From contig NZ_MJIE01000001.1 in NCBI RefSeq assembly GCF_001940235.1, positions 2,356,001 through 2,420,000 of the forward strand: a stretch of DNA of 64,000 nucleotides. The letters run 5' to 3'. The stretch is from Hornefia porci. Lineage in GTDB: Bacteria > Bacillota > Clostridia > Peptostreptococcales > Anaerovoracaceae. The notes below the pieces were generated by a model, which ran no database searches, had not been told where the DNA came from, and saw nothing but the letters and a program-made list of their open reading frames with translations. Positions 49,009 through 58,598 of this stretch are shown here, piece by piece; within the stretch, counting starts at the first letter, position 1; every line of letters starts with the position of its first letter. The translations under genes were made by a program, and so were the position numbers.

Positions 49009-49320
49009 ATGAAACAAGAAATGATTAACATCAACGCCAACTTATTGGCGGAACCTACTTTCTCAAACTTTGAAAAAGACGGAGAAACGGTAGAAGTTGC
49101 AAATTTTACGCTTGTAAAAAAGTACGGTAAGGGTAAGGAGTATATCAACTGTGCAGCTTATGGAGAAAAGACAGAAATAGCAAAAGCCTTTGAGAAAGAC
49201 GATTTGATTCATATCTTCGGCTACTTTAAGAAGCGTGAAAAAGAGGGAAAGACTTACAAAAACTTTGTAGTGAAGTCATATAACAAGATTGAAAAGAAAG
49301 AAGAAAACGAGGAGGAATAA
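49009..49320 (+). CDS. Single-stranded DNA-binding-like OB-fold protein
   Basis: 103 residues, ATG after AAAAGGAGAAATTTAAAAAG. It starts MININANLLAEPTFSNFEKD and has VANFTLVKKYGKGKEYINC and FGYFKKREKEGKTYKNFVV, an OB-fold SSB pattern shorter than host SSB. It is an ICE backbone gene, 3 bases before the MAFF2 start. Confidence 0.75.
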   Translation: MKQEMININANLLAEPTFSNFEKDGETVEVANFTLVKKYGKGKEYINCAAYGEKTEIAKAFEKDDLIHIFGYFKKREKEGKTYKNFVVKSYNKIEKKEENEEE

Positions 49321-49323
49321 CTT

Positions 49324-49464
49324 ATGGCATTTTTTACACAGGCAGTTAATGTATTAAAGATTTTGGTTATGGCAGTAGGTGCAGGACTTGGAGCATGGGG
49401 CGTTATCAACCTGATGGAAGGATATGGTAATGACAATCCCGGTGCTAATGCTCATGTACGGTAA
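49324..49464 (+). pseudogene. MAFF2 family small membrane protein, 5' half, split by the nested transposon
   Basis: MAFFTQAVNVLKILVMAVGA... GNDNPG is the normal start of this ICE protein. After GGT GC (49441-49445) the frame enters transposon DNA and stops at 49464. The missing remainder (AKSQGIKQLMAGGG...) is at 61454-61549, in frame when joined. Confidence 0.9.
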
Positions 49465-49786
49465 AGAAGCAAGCAACCGAAAACAATAGATAGACCGCCA
49501 GCACTACACTATTCCGAACCAAAGACCAAAAGATAAGCATTTTGAGAAAATCTAAACTTTTGGATTTTCCTACAATGCCGACTACGGCGGAATCCCTCCC
49601 ACTCCTTATATATTTCTTTCTGTATACATTGAATTTGTATTTAGTAAAATGCAGACAACACCACGGATCGGCTTTTGGCTGGACAATTCCAACCAAACAC
49701 CGCAGCAGACAGTAGAAACCATTCTGAACGTTAGGAAGCCGGTATGATTGTTACATATAAGGGGAAGAAAAATTTCTTTTAGATAC

Positions 49787-49815
49787 TTGTTTTCCTAAAA
49801 CTGATGTGATATAAT
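49787..49815 (+). promoter_or_regulatory. tet(W) promoter
   Basis: TTGTTT (49787-49792) and TATAAT (49810-49815) are spaced 17 bases, upstream of the leader peptide. The 320 bases between the element's left end and this promoter contain no recognisable gene. Confidence 0.7.
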
Positions 49816-49844
49816 AATTCAATTCCAGAAAAGGAGTAAAAAAT

Positions 49845-49868
49845 ATGCGGCAAGGTATTCTTAAATAA
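49845..49868 (+). CDS. tet(W) leader peptide
   Basis: A seven-codon ORF (MRQGILK) follows AAAAGGAGTAAAAAAT, between the promoter and the attenuator hairpin. This layout matches the translational/transcriptional attenuation known for ribosome-protection genes such as tet(M). Confidence 0.5.
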   Translation: MRQGILK

Positions 49869-50038
49869 AACTATAATCAAATAGTGGGAACAAAGGATTA
49901 TGATAGTCCCTTTTGTAGGGGCTTAGTTTTTTGTACCCAATTTAAGAATACTTTTGCCTTATCAATTTTGACATATCCCCAAAAACAGCACTCACAAACA
50001 GGTGTATGCTGTATATGTGTATGTCCGCAAATTATCAT

Positions 50039-50090
50039 CCCCAGTGGTAAAAGTATTTTACTGCTGGGGATTTTTATGCCCTTCGGGGCA
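50039..50090 (+). promoter_or_regulatory. tet(W) attenuator hairpins
   Basis: CCCCAG-TG-GTAAAA / TTTTAC-TG-CTGGGG with a GTA loop is followed by ATTTTTAT, then a second small hairpin GCCC-TTC-GGGGC (about 50078-50089), ending 20 bases before the tet(W) ATG. The first hairpin would stop transcription unless the leader is translated or the ribosome stalls. Confidence 0.7.
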
Positions 50091-50109
50091 GTAAAGGGAG
50101 GACAATCAC

Positions 50110-52029
50110 ATGAAAATAATCAATATTGGAATTCTTGCCCATGTAGACGCTGGAAAGACGACCTTGACGGAGAGCCTGCTATATGCCAGCGGAGCCATTT
50201 CAGAACCGGGGAGCGTCGAAAAAGGGACAACGAGGACGGACACCATGTTTTTGGAGCGGCAGCGTGGGATTACCATTCAAGCGGCAGTCACTTCCTTCCA
50301 GTGGCACAGATGTAAAGTCAACATTGTGGATACGCCCGGCCACATGGATTTTTTGGCGGAGGTGTACCGCTCTTTGGCTGTTTTAGATGGGGCCATCTTG
50401 GTGATCTCCGCTAAAGATGGCGTGCAGGCCCAGACCCGTATTCTGTTCCATGCCCTGCGGAAAATGAACATTCCCACCGTTATCTTTATCAACAAGATCG
50501 ACCAGGCTGGCGTTGATTTGCAGAGCGTGGTTCAGTCTGTTCGGGATAAGCTCTCCGCCGATATTATCATCAAGCAGACGGTGTCGCTGTCCCCGGAAAT
50601 AGTCCTGGAGGAAAATACCGACATAGAAGCATGGGATGCGGTCATCGAAAATAACGATAAATTATTGGAAAAGTATATCGCAGGAGAACCAATCAGCCGG
50701 GAAAAACTTGTGCGGGAGGAACAGCGGCGGGTTCAAGACGCCTCCCTGTTCCCGGTCTATTATGGCAGCGCCAAAAAGGGCCTTGGCATTCAACCGTTGA
50801 TGGATGCGGTGACAGGGCTGTTCCAACCGATTGGGGAACAGGGGAGCGCCGCCCTATGCGGCAGCGTTTTCAAGGTGGAGTATACAGATTGCGGCCAGCG
50901 GCGTGTCTATCTACGGCTATACAGCGGAACGCTGCGCCTGCGGGATACGGTGGCCCTGGCCGGGAGAGAAAAGCTGAAAATCACAGAGATGCGTATTCCA
51001 TCCAAAGGGGAAATTGTTCGGACAGACACCGCTTATCCGGGTGAAATTGTTATCCTTCCCAGCGACAGCGTGAGGTTAAACGATGTATTAGGGGACCCAA
51101 CCCGGCTCCCTCGTAAAAGGTGGCGTGAGGACCCCCTCCCCATGCTGCGGACGTCGATTGCGCCGAAAACGGCAGCGCAAAGAGAACGGCTGCTGGACGC
51201 TCTTACGCAACTTGCGGATACTGACCCGCTTTTGCGCTGCGAGGTGGATTCCATCACCCATGAGATCATTCTTTCTTTTTTGGGCCGGGTGCAGTTGGAG
51301 GTTGTTTCCGCTTTGCTGTCGGAAAAATACAAGCTTGAAACAGTGGTAAAGGAACCCACCGTCATTTATATGGAGCGGCCGCTCAAAGCAGCCAGCCACA
51401 CCATCCATATCGAGGTGCCGCCCAACCCGTTTTGGGCATCCATCGGACTGTCTGTTACACCACTCCCGCTTGGCTCCGGTGTACAATACGAGAGCCGGGT
51501 TTCGCTGGGATACTTGAACCAGAGTTTTCAAAACGCTGTCAGGGATGGTATCCGTTACGGGCTGGAGCAGGGCTTGTTCGGCTGGAACGTAACGGACTGT
51601 AAGATTTGCTTTGAATACGGGCTTTATTACAGTCCGGTCAGCACGCCGGCGGACTTCCGCTCATTGGCCCCGATTGTATTGGAACAGGCATTGAAGGAAT
51701 CAGGGACGCAACTGCTGGAACCTTATCTCTCCTTCACCCTCTATGCGCCCCGGGAATATCTTTCCAGGGCTTATCATGATGCACCGAAATACTGTGCCAC
51801 CATCGAAACGGTCCAGGTAAAAAAGGATGAAGTTGTCTTTACTGGCGAGATTCCCGCCCGCTGTATACAGGCATACCGTACTGATCTGGCCTTTTACACC
51901 AACGGGCAGAGCGTATGCCTTACAGAACTGAAAGGGTATCAGGCCGCTGTCGGCAAGCCAGTCATCCAGCCCCGCCGTCCAAACAGCCGCCTGGACAAGG
52001 TGCGCTATATGTTTCAGAAGATAATGTAA
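50110..52029 (+). CDS. tet(W): Tetracycline resistance ribosomal protection protein Tet(W)
   Basis: 639 residues, ATG after AAGGGAGGACAATCAC. The GTPase motifs are [10 protein letters not shown] (10-19), DTPGH and NKID. The rest is an EF-G-like body, and the sequence agrees with Tet(W) along its whole length ([37 protein letters not shown]). It removes tetracycline from the ribosome in a GTP-dependent way. Some positions differ from the Tet(W) version I recall, so it is an allele. Confidence 0.95.
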   Translation: MKIINIGILAHVDAGKTTLTESLLYASGAISEPGSVEKGTTRTDTMFLERQRGITIQAAVTSFQWHRCKVNIVDTPGHMDFLAEVYRSLAVLDGAILVISAKDGVQAQTRILFHALRKMNIPTVIFINKIDQAGVDLQSVVQSVRDKLSADIIIKQTVSLSPEIVLEENTDIEAWDAVIENNDKLLEKYIAGEPISREKLVREEQRRVQDASLFPVYYGSAKKGLGIQPLMDAVTGLFQPIGEQGSAALCGSVFKVEYTDCGQRRVYLRLYSGTLRLRDTVALAGREKLKITEMRIPSKGEIVRTDTAYPGEIVILPSDSVRLNDVLGDPTRLPRKRWREDPLPMLRTSIAPKTAAQRERLLDALTQLADTDPLLRCEVDSITHEIILSFLGRVQLEVVSALLSEKYKLETVVKEPTVIYMERPLKAASHTIHIEVPPNPFWASIGLSVTPLPLGSGVQYESRVSLGYLNQSFQNAVRDGIRYGLEQGLFGWNVTDCKICFEYGLYYSPVSTPADFRSLAPIVLEQALKESGTQLLEPYLSFTLYAPREYLSRAYHDAPKYCATIETVQVKKDEVVFTGEIPARCIQAYRTDLAFYTNGQSVCLTELKGYQAAVGKPVIQPRRPNSRLDKVRYMFQKIM

Positions 52030-52110
52030 CGTCTTGCGCAATGCAAGCGTTCATTGCTGGCTATTGCGAAATATCATTGATAAAATCAGTATCAGAGAGG
52101 AGAAACTATT

Positions 52111-52566
52111 TTGAACCAGGAACAGACGAATATTACAACAGGAAAGCAAATACGTCATCTGCGAACACAATTGGGAATGACACAGGAAGAACTAGCCGGG
52201 GAATTGAATGTTACCCGGCAGGCACTATCGAATTGGGAGAGAGATGTTAATGAACCCGATTTAAATATGTTGAAAAAAATTTGCTTTCTTTTTGGAGTCA
52301 ACATGGACGATTTTGCGAAGGAGGTAATAACAAAGATGGAAACATATGAAAAAAAGGAGAAACGACAATTTAATAAGTACGATATGGCAATTGGACTTTT
52401 TTATGGTGTTGGTATATTTCTTGGCATTGGTATTTTCTTTGTTGGCGGTTTTATGACAATGTCAGGTGCAGGGTGGGGAGCATCACTATTTGGCGGTGGC
52501 TGTTTTTCTCTTGTATTTGGCTTGATATGCCATGCAGTTATTACATTGAGAAGAAATGACAAATGA
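52111..52566 (+). CDS. XRE-family regulator with membrane segments
   Basis: 151 residues from TTG 52111, after AGAGAGGAGAAACTATT. The helix-turn-helix is at about residues 11-65 (IRHLRTQLGMTQEELAGELN, VTRQALSNWERD). The second half has two hydrophobic segments (IGLFYGVGIFLGIGIFFVGG and ASLFGGGCFSLVFGLICHAV), so it may be membrane-tethered. It follows tet(W) by 81 bases but probably has its own role. Confidence 0.82.
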   Translation: MNQEQTNITTGKQIRHLRTQLGMTQEELAGELNVTRQALSNWERDVNEPDLNMLKKICFLFGVNMDDFAKEVITKMETYEKKEKRQFNKYDMAIGLFYGVGIFLGIGIFFVGGFMTMSGAGWGASLFGGGCFSLVFGLICHAVITLRRNDK

Positions 52567-52797
52567 TGACATATCCTGCTTTCTATACTTTTCGGTAATA
52601 CCGAGTAAAAAAAGCCGCTGCTTTTGGCTTTCCAATAGCGGCGGCTTAATGCAAGCGGCGGCAAAGGGAAATATCCTTTGAATACCTTACAGAAGAAAAG
52701 TTTTGCAGCATTACAAAAATAAAAGCCTATACCATTTTGGAAAGAAAAGATACATAATAGTCAAGACGACAACAATCAGAAGTTATGGAGGGTAACA

Positions 52798-53565
52798 ATG
52801 GAATATAGTAAGGAAGATTTAATGGAAGCAAAAAAGCAAATTTTGGGAGTGGGAGAGAACATGGGAACAGAGGAAAGTAAAAAAATCTGGGAGGAGAACG
52901 CACAATTTTGGGATAATGCAATGGGTGACGAATCTAATGAATTTCACAGAGAGGTAGTGCGCCCCAAAGTAACGGAACTTCTATCTCCTAATCCTGCGGA
53001 TTACATTTTGGATATTGCGTGTGGCAATGGAAATTATTCTTCGTATCTTGCACAAAGAGGTGCTTCGGTTGTCGCTTTTGATTACAGCAAAAAAATGATA
53101 GAATTGGCTAAAAGACGGCAATCACAATATGCAAAACAAATTGAATTTTGTGTGGCGGATGCGACCGATAGAAAAAGTATATTAGAATTAAAAAGAAATC
53201 GAGCCTTTACGAAAGCAGTTTCTAATATGGCAATTATGGATATTACGGACATTGAACCACTTCTTATGGCTGTTTATGAACTGTTGCAGGAAAGCGGAAT
53301 TTTTGTCTTTGCAACGCAACACCCTTGTTTTGTCACGTTGACTGAAAAATATATGACACCGCACAGTTACTATGATATAGCGATTGAAGGGCAACCGAAA
53401 GAGCAGATTTATTATCATCGTTCCATACAAGATATTTTTAACCTTTGTTTTAGAGCTGGATTTGTCATTGATGGATTTTATGAAGAATGTTTCAAAACCA
53501 ACAAAGAAATTCCTATGGTAATGATAGTAAGGCTTAAGAAGGTAAAACGTGATAGCTTAAAATAA
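52798..53565 (+). CDS. Class I SAM-dependent methyltransferase
   Basis: 255 residues from ATG 52798, which has the strong site GGAGGGTAAC. Motif I is YILDIACGNGNYSSYLA (about 70-86), with AFDYSKKMIELAKRR and VADATD. The first 15 residues (MEYSKEDLMEAKKQI) look unlike a methyltransferase and recall another small Clostridial protein. A second site and ATG at 52861 (MGTEESKKIW) may be the ancestral start. The substrate is unknown. Confidence 0.75.
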   Translation: MEYSKEDLMEAKKQILGVGENMGTEESKKIWEENAQFWDNAMGDESNEFHREVVRPKVTELLSPNPADYILDIACGNGNYSSYLAQRGASVVAFDYSKKMIELAKRRQSQYAKQIEFCVADATDRKSILELKRNRAFTKAVSNMAIMDITDIEPLLMAVYELLQESGIFVFATQHPCFVTLTEKYMTPHSYYDIAIEGQPKEQIYYHRSIQDIFNLCFRAGFVIDGFYEECFKTNKEIPMVMIVRLKKVKRDSLK

Positions 53566-53735
53566 ATTCAAGTTTGTCGGGTAAATAGCAAACCCAGCCG
53601 AGCCAGTCAACGATAAAATGAACGCCGCTTCGCGCCGTCGTTGACAGCCCCGCCCGTCTTTGCTGGTAGGCAATCAAGGGGCGACAGCAAGGAGTACTGC
53701 CGCCCCGCACTATTATTCAGAGAGGGGGAATTTCC

Positions 53736-54158
53736 ATGACCGAAGATGAAGCCTACAAGGTGCATATCCAGTACACATTCAATGCCTTTTGCAAGGTAGT
53801 CATTCGTCACGCAGCCATAGATAAAATCTTGAAGCTGCGCCGGAGGTGGGAACGGGAAGTTTCCCTTGATTATCTGATGAGTGAAAAGTTTGTCCAGCTT
53901 GCCGAGCCGGAGTAGCTTGAAGAATATCTTTTTACCGCCTGCGGCCAGACCGCCGTTCTGTATCATGCGGAGCTTGCCGCCGCCCTTGCCCTTTTGCCGG
54001 AGCAGACGCAGGAAGAAATTTTTCGTTACTATTTCCTGCGCCAGCCGCAGCGAGTGATCGGCGTACATATTGGCCGGACACGCAGCACAGCGGGGCGGCA
54101 TATCCGGCTTGCCTTGCAGCGGTTAAGGCGGCTCATGGAGGGAAATGACTATGAGTAA
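53736..54158 (+). pseudogene. Sigma-70-like factor interrupted by a TAG codon
   Basis: ATG 53736 follows AGAGGGGGAATTTCC. The frame reads MTEDEAYKVHIQYTFNAFCK and after codon 59 meets TAG (53913-53915), then continues without another stop for 80 codons (ALLPEQTQEEIFRYYFLRQP, GRTRSTAGRHIRLALQRLRR), the helix-turn-helix end of conjugative-element sigma-like proteins. It could yield a short product or be readthrough. Hairpins precede it at 53607-53645 and 53678-53706. Confidence 0.75.
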
Positions 54159-54348
54159 ACTTCTCCCCTATGAAACAATCGTCAAAGCCCATGAGGGCGA
54201 CCCGGACGCAATCGACACCATTCTTTCCCACTATGCCGGATATATCCGCTACTGTTCCAAAGTACACGGGAAAGTCAACGCCGAAGTTGAGGAACATATA
54301 AAGCAACAGCTCATTGCCGCCCTGTTCAAATTTCGCTTTGACCGATAA
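54151..54348 (+). CDS. Small helix-turn-helix protein of conjugative transposons
   Basis: 65 residues from ATG 54151, eight bases after GGAGGG; an ATG at 54145 is too close to that site. It starts MSKLLPYETIVKAHEGDPDA and has HYAGYIRYCSKVHGKVNAEV, matching a helper HTH protein that usually follows the sigma-like gene. It overlaps the end of that broken gene by 8 bases. Confidence 0.75.
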   Translation: MSKLLPYETIVKAHEGDPDAIDTILSHYAGYIRYCSKVHGKVNAEVEEHIKQQLIAALFKFRFDR

Positions 54349-54479
54349 ACAAAGAACAAACACTGGCTGTCATTAGCGGTTTCACTCCAGCCAGTTTACA
54401 ATTCATCTATTCCTAAAGGAAGCAGGTCATAGTATAATAGAACCAACGACAAATATACTTTTAGGGGAGATATAGCAAT

Positions 54480-54671
54480 ATGAAAAGTAATAAATACTTA
54501 ACTATTGGCTTATTAACAGGATTTATTGTCGGTGGTTGCATAGGTGTGTTGGCATGGGCGTTTTTGCAAAATCTTTTTGCTATTTCTATTTGTGCAGGTA
54601 TCGGAATGTTGATTGGAATTGTTATAGGTACATTGATTGATTATGAAAAAAATAATCATCAAGAGAAATAG
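54480..54671 (+). CDS. Small two-segment membrane protein
   Basis: 63 residues, ATG after TTAGGGGAGATATAGCAAT. Two glycine-rich hydrophobic segments (YLTIGLLTGFIVGGCIGVLA and ISICAGIGMLIGIVIGTLI) and a charged end are seen. There is a TATAAT at 54433-54438. No family assigned. Confidence 0.55.
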   Translation: MKSNKYLTIGLLTGFIVGGCIGVLAWAFLQNLFAISICAGIGMLIGIVIGTLIDYEKNNHQEK

Positions 54672-55317
54672 AAAAAATGCACAATGCCTTAAAGGGAAAA
54701 CAGGAATTTATTGTGCTATCCATCATCGGGCCAACCTGACCTGAACTTTCAAAACTGAATATCCACCGCCCATCGGCGGCCAGCGAAAGCAGTAAGTCTG
54801 AAAAAGATTTGCTGCTTTTTTCTTTATCCGTTTGGCAAAATCGCAAAGTCATCCGTAGTAGGTAGGTGAAGCCGGAAACAAAAAATTTTCTGCGGCGGTA
54901 GCCAAATCTGCATTTTCTGTATTTCTAAGGCAAAGGAAAATTTGAGAAAATTCCCGGCAAGCGGGTAGCTGGCGGCCTTTGAAATGTATCTTTAGCGGAA
55001 AGAAAGAACTGCGGGTAAAAATCGCCCCACGCCGTAAGATTTTTGCAGAAATCCGGCCAAAACAGGCGGCAGCTATACGAGTAGTAAGTGCAAGGGGAAA
55101 TCTACGGCTTACTTAGAGCAAGTTTCTACCACGGTGCCAAAATCCGCAATTCTGCGGTTTTGCCCCTCGCGGGAAACTTGTTGGGGAGTGCCTTCCCCAA
55201 ACCCTGCTATGCGGCTTACGCCGCAAAAATATTTCTGTCCGGCAGACAGGAAATGCCCCGAAAATAGCTAACAGACCAGCCCATTTTTTGTGATAAGTGA
55301 AAGGAGGTTTACAGCCC
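54672..55317. other. Gene-free 646-base region before mobC, candidate oriT
   Basis: No convincing gene is seen. The part next to mobC contains short hairpins (CCGCA-ATTC-TGCGG near 55,145 and GCGGC-TTAC-GCCGC at about 55,211-55,224), the place where transfer origins lie in mobC-relaxase modules. The nick site cannot be named from sequence alone. Confidence 0.35.
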
Positions 55318-55716
55318 ATGCCGAAGCGATACAACACCCCCCACCGCAGCCATGTTGTGAAAACCCGGCTGACCGATGAAGAATACGCCGACTTCACAGA
55401 ACGGCTTGCGCCCTATGGTATCAGTCAGTCCGAATTTCTCCGGCAGGCCATCCGGCGCACTACCATACGCCCCGTACTCCATGTGTCGTCAGTCAATGAC
55501 GAGCTGCTCTCCGCTGTCGGGAAGCTCACAGCCGAGTACGGCAGGATTGGCGGCAATCTCAACCAGATTGCCCGCACCCTCAACGAGTGGCATAGCCCCT
55601 ACCCGGCTATGGCAAAGGAATTGCGGGAAGCGGCCGCCGACCTTGCCGCCCTCAAGTATGAAGTCCTAAAGAAAGTAGGTGACGCCGTTGGCAACACTCA
55701 AGCATTTAGGCTCTAA
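55318..55716 (+). CDS. mobC: MobC-like relaxosome protein
   Basis: 132 residues from ATG 55318, after AAAGGAGGTTTACAGCCC. The ribbon-helix-helix-like start (VVKTRLTDEEYADFTERLAP) and GRIGGNLNQIARTLNEWHS motif match MobC. It assists the relaxase at oriT. It overlaps the relaxase gene by 38 bases. Confidence 0.88.
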   Translation: MPKRYNTPHRSHVVKTRLTDEEYADFTERLAPYGISQSEFLRQAIRRTTIRPVLHVSSVNDELLSAVGKLTAEYGRIGGNLNQIARTLNEWHSPYPAMAKELREAAADLAALKYEVLKKVGDAVGNTQAFRL

Positions 55717-57355
55717 GAACGCCGACTACGGAGCCGCCGAACAATACCTGCTCTTTGAGCATGACGAATTTACTATGAAGCCCGTCCTTGATGAAAACGG
55801 CAGGCTTATCCCCCGTGAGGATTATCGCTTGTCCACGCTGAACTGCGGCGGCGAGGATTTTGCCGTTGCGTGTATGCGCTCCAATCTCCGCTATGAGAAA
55901 AATCAGCGGCGGGAGGATGTGAAAAGCCACCACTATATCATCAGCTTTGACCCACGGGACGGGCCGGACAACGGCCTGACCGTAGACCGGGCGCAGGCGT
56001 TGGGGGAGCAATTCTGTAAAGAGCATTTCCCCGGCCATCAGGCCCTTGTCTGCACCCACCCGGACGGGCATAACCACAGCGGCAACATCCATGTGCATAT
56101 CGTCATTAACAGCCTGCGGATAGAGGAAGTGCCGTTCCTGCCCTACATGGACAGGCCAGCGGACACGAAAGCCGGGTGCAAGCACCGCTGCACCGACGCA
56201 GCCCTACGCTACTTCAAGTCCGAGGTCATGGAGATGTGCCACCGGGAAGGACTTTACCAAATCGACCTCTTGAACGGCAGCAAGAACCGTGTCACAGACC
56301 GGGAATATTGGGCGCAGAAAAAGGGACAGGCCGCACTGGACAAGCAGAACGCCCCCATGATTGCAGGCGGTATCACGCCCCGGCAGACCAAGTTTGAAAC
56401 GAACAAGGAGAAGCTGCGGCAGACCCTACGGAAAGCCCTTGCCACCGCTGCCAGCTTTGACGAGTTTTCCTCTCTGCTGTTGCGGGAGGGTGTGACCGTC
56501 AAGGAGAGCCGGGGGCGGCTGTCCTACCTCACGCCAGACAGGACGAAGCCTATCACCGCCCGGAAGCTGGGCGGCGACTTTGACCGCACCGCCGTCCTTG
56601 CCGTTTTGGAGCAGAACGCCCAGAGGGGCGTAACGGTTCGCTACACCCCGCAGCACCAAGCCGCCAGAGCCGCCGAACAGACCGCAGCCATACCCGAATA
56701 CCTACACGCCGGGAAAGGCCGCTTACAGGGCGAAAAGACAGGGAAAATCGACCCCAGACAGGACAGTGTGCAGCGGCTTGTGGACATTGAGCAGAAGATG
56801 GCCGAGGGCAAGGGCAAAGGCTATGAACGATGGGCGAAGATACACAATCTGAAACAGGCCGCCAAGACCCTGACCATCTACCAACAGTACGGCTTTTCTT
56901 CCCCGGAACAGCTTGAAGCCGCCGTTGCTACCGCCTATCAGGAAATGCGCCAGACCAGCGGCGAACTGAAAGCACTGGAAACGAAGCTGCAAGGGAAAAG
57001 GGAGTTGCGGCAACAGGTACTTGCCTATGCCAAGACCAAGCCCATCCGCGAGGGGCTGAAAGCGCAGAAATCCGAGAAAGCCCGCGCCGCATACCGCCAG
57101 GCAAACGAGAGCGATTTTATCATAGCCGAAGCCGCCGCCCGGTATTTCAAGGCACAGGGGCTTACCAAGCTGCCCGGCCGAAAAGCGTTGCAGGCCGAGA
57201 TCGAGCAGCTTATCTCCGAGAAAGACGGCCTGTACAACACCTATCACGAACAGAAGCAGCGGTTCAGGGAGTTGCAGACCGTCAAGCGGAACATCGACCA
57301 GATTTTGCGCCGGGAAGAGCCGCACCGCAGAAAGGAGCAGAGCCATGAACGATAA
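55679..57355 (+). CDS. MobA/VirD2-type relaxase of the nested transposon
   Basis: 558 residues from GTG 55679. The histidine motif CTHPDGHNHSGNIHVHIVIN (about 122-141) is the metal-binding part of the relaxase fold, and the N-terminal SKNADYGAAEQYL region holds the candidate nicking tyrosine. The C-terminal half is a long helical tail (about 350-555). It nicks DNA for mobilization and needs the conjugation apparatus of another element, such as the host ICE. Confidence 0.88.
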   Translation: MTPLATLKHLGSKNADYGAAEQYLLFEHDEFTMKPVLDENGRLIPREDYRLSTLNCGGEDFAVACMRSNLRYEKNQRREDVKSHHYIISFDPRDGPDNGLTVDRAQALGEQFCKEHFPGHQALVCTHPDGHNHSGNIHVHIVINSLRIEEVPFLPYMDRPADTKAGCKHRCTDAALRYFKSEVMEMCHREGLYQIDLLNGSKNRVTDREYWAQKKGQAALDKQNAPMIAGGITPRQTKFETNKEKLRQTLRKALATAASFDEFSSLLLREGVTVKESRGRLSYLTPDRTKPITARKLGGDFDRTAVLAVLEQNAQRGVTVRYTPQHQAARAAEQTAAIPEYLHAGKGRLQGEKTGKIDPRQDSVQRLVDIEQKMAEGKGKGYERWAKIHNLKQAAKTLTIYQQYGFSSPEQLEAAVATAYQEMRQTSGELKALETKLQGKRELRQQVLAYAKTKPIREGLKAQKSEKARAAYRQANESDFIIAEAAARYFKAQGLTKLPGRKALQAEIEQLISEKDGLYNTYHEQKQRFRELQTVKRNIDQILRREEPHRRKEQSHER

Positions 57356-57731
57356 GCCGTCCCGCATGGACTACCGCCAGCACCAGGCAGCCCGCCGCCT
57401 TGTGCATGAGTGCTGTAACTACGACGAGGGGAACTGCCTGCTGTTAGACGACGGGGAGCCTTGCGTGTGCGTCCAGAGCATTTCCTATTCCCTCATGTGC
57501 CGCTGGTTCCGTGTGGCTGTCCTGCCCCTTGACGGGGAGCTGGCCGCAGCCCTCTTGTACCGGGGGAGCCGGAAACGCTGCGCGGTCTGCGGGGCGGCCT
57601 TTGTCCCCAAATCCAACCGGGGGAAATACTGCCCCGGCTGCGCCGGGTGCATGAAGAAACGCAAAGCCGCCGAGAGAAAGCGGAAACAAAGGCAGAAATG
57701 TCACGCTTTAGAGCCTTTCAAACCCGCATAA
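57345..57731 (+). CDS. Cysteine-rich VLP-domain protein
   Basis: 128 residues, ATG overlapping the relaxase end by 11 bases. Cysteine pairs (HECCNYDEGNCLLLDDGEPC, then RCAVCGAAF and YCPGCAGCMKKRK) suggest metal binding, with a basic tail. It is a common companion of this relaxase in such transposons; the function is unknown. Confidence 0.75.
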   Translation: MNDKPSRMDYRQHQAARRLVHECCNYDEGNCLLLDDGEPCVCVQSISYSLMCRWFRVAVLPLDGELAAALLYRGSRKRCAVCGAAFVPKSNRGKYCPGCAGCMKKRKAAERKRKQRQKCHALEPFKPA

Positions 57732-57851
57732 ATCAAGGCTTTTTTCGTGGGTGTCAAAGGGTATGCGATACATTTATCCTTTCCCCCCGGAAATGCCGTC
57801 CTAATGCGTGACAAAGCCCAAAAACGACACAACACAGAGGGAGGTGATACT

Positions 57852-58598
57852 ATCGCTGATTATATCAGGGCAGACACCACGCTGCCCGCCTATCTTCCAT
57901 ACCCCCGTTTCCTGCTGAAAATGGAGATTTCACAGACCGCCAAGCTGCTGTATGCGCTTTTATTAGACCGCTCCACCCTGTCACAGAAGAACGGCTGGCA
58001 GGACGGCGAGGGCAGGATATTCATTGTCTACCCCGTTGCGGAGATAGCGGAAATGCTGGACAAGGGTTGTACCGCCATCAAGGGAGCCTTGAAAGAACTG
58101 GACGCAGCCGGGCTTTTAGAACGGGAACGGCGGGGCTTCTCCGCACCCAATCGGCTTTATGTGAAAGTGCCGCCTGTCCCAGTGGTACGGTTTTCCGACC
58201 AACTGATGGCCGGAAAAGCGACCCTCATACAGTCGGAAAAGCGACCTTATGACGGTCGGAAAACCGACCCTATGATGGTCGGAAAACCGACCCCTAACAA
58301 AACTAATATAAACAACTTAATAGAGAACCAAACAATGAGAGCGAGTGGGGAGCCGCCCACAGCTTATGGCCGATATGAGAATATTTTTCTGTCAAAGGAC
58401 GAATATGACGAGTTACAGGCAGAATACCCGGACAGGCTGGAACGGCTGATTGAGGAAATGAGCCATTACCTTGCCGCCAGCGGGAAAGCCTACCAGAATT
58501 ATGCCGCCGCCTTGCACAGATGGGCGGCCAATGACAAAAAGGGAGCCGTAAAACAGGGCATCCCCGACTATACCTGTATGGAGGGAGAAAGCTTATGA
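57852..58598 (+). CDS. RepA-type replication initiator of the nested transposon, non-standard start
   Basis: The usual family start, ADYIRADTTLPAYLPYPRFL, follows a perfect GGGAGGTG site by seven bases, but the expected ATG is ATC (57852-57854). Either ATC is used, or translation starts at ATG 57804 or GTG 57747 in the same frame, both without a site. The 248 residues include the RepA_N winged helix (MEISQTAKLLYALLLDRSTL, DKGCTAIKGALKELDAAGLL) and the C-terminal YLAASGKAYQNYAAALHRW unit. It overlaps the DnaC-like gene by 4 bases. Confidence 0.75.
   Translation: MADYIRADTTLPAYLPYPRFLLKMEISQTAKLLYALLLDRSTLSQKNGWQDGEGRIFIVYPVAEIAEMLDKGCTAIKGALKELDAAGLLERERRGFSAPNRLYVKVPPVPVVRFSDQLMAGKATLIQSEKRPYDGRKTDPMMVGKPTPNKTNINNLIENQTMRASGEPPTAYGRYENIFLSKDEYDELQAEYPDRLERLIEEMSHYLAASGKAYQNYAAALHRWAANDKKGAVKQGIPDYTCMEGESL

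Noticed and set aside
52610..52645. Terminator after the XRE gene
   Set aside because: The hairpin GCCGCT..AGCGGC has its T-run on the minus strand only, where no gene leads into it.
53607..54101. 164-codon minus-strand frame
   Set aside because: The plus strand encodes a recognisable sigma-like protein broken only by one TAG, so the minus frame is a shadow.
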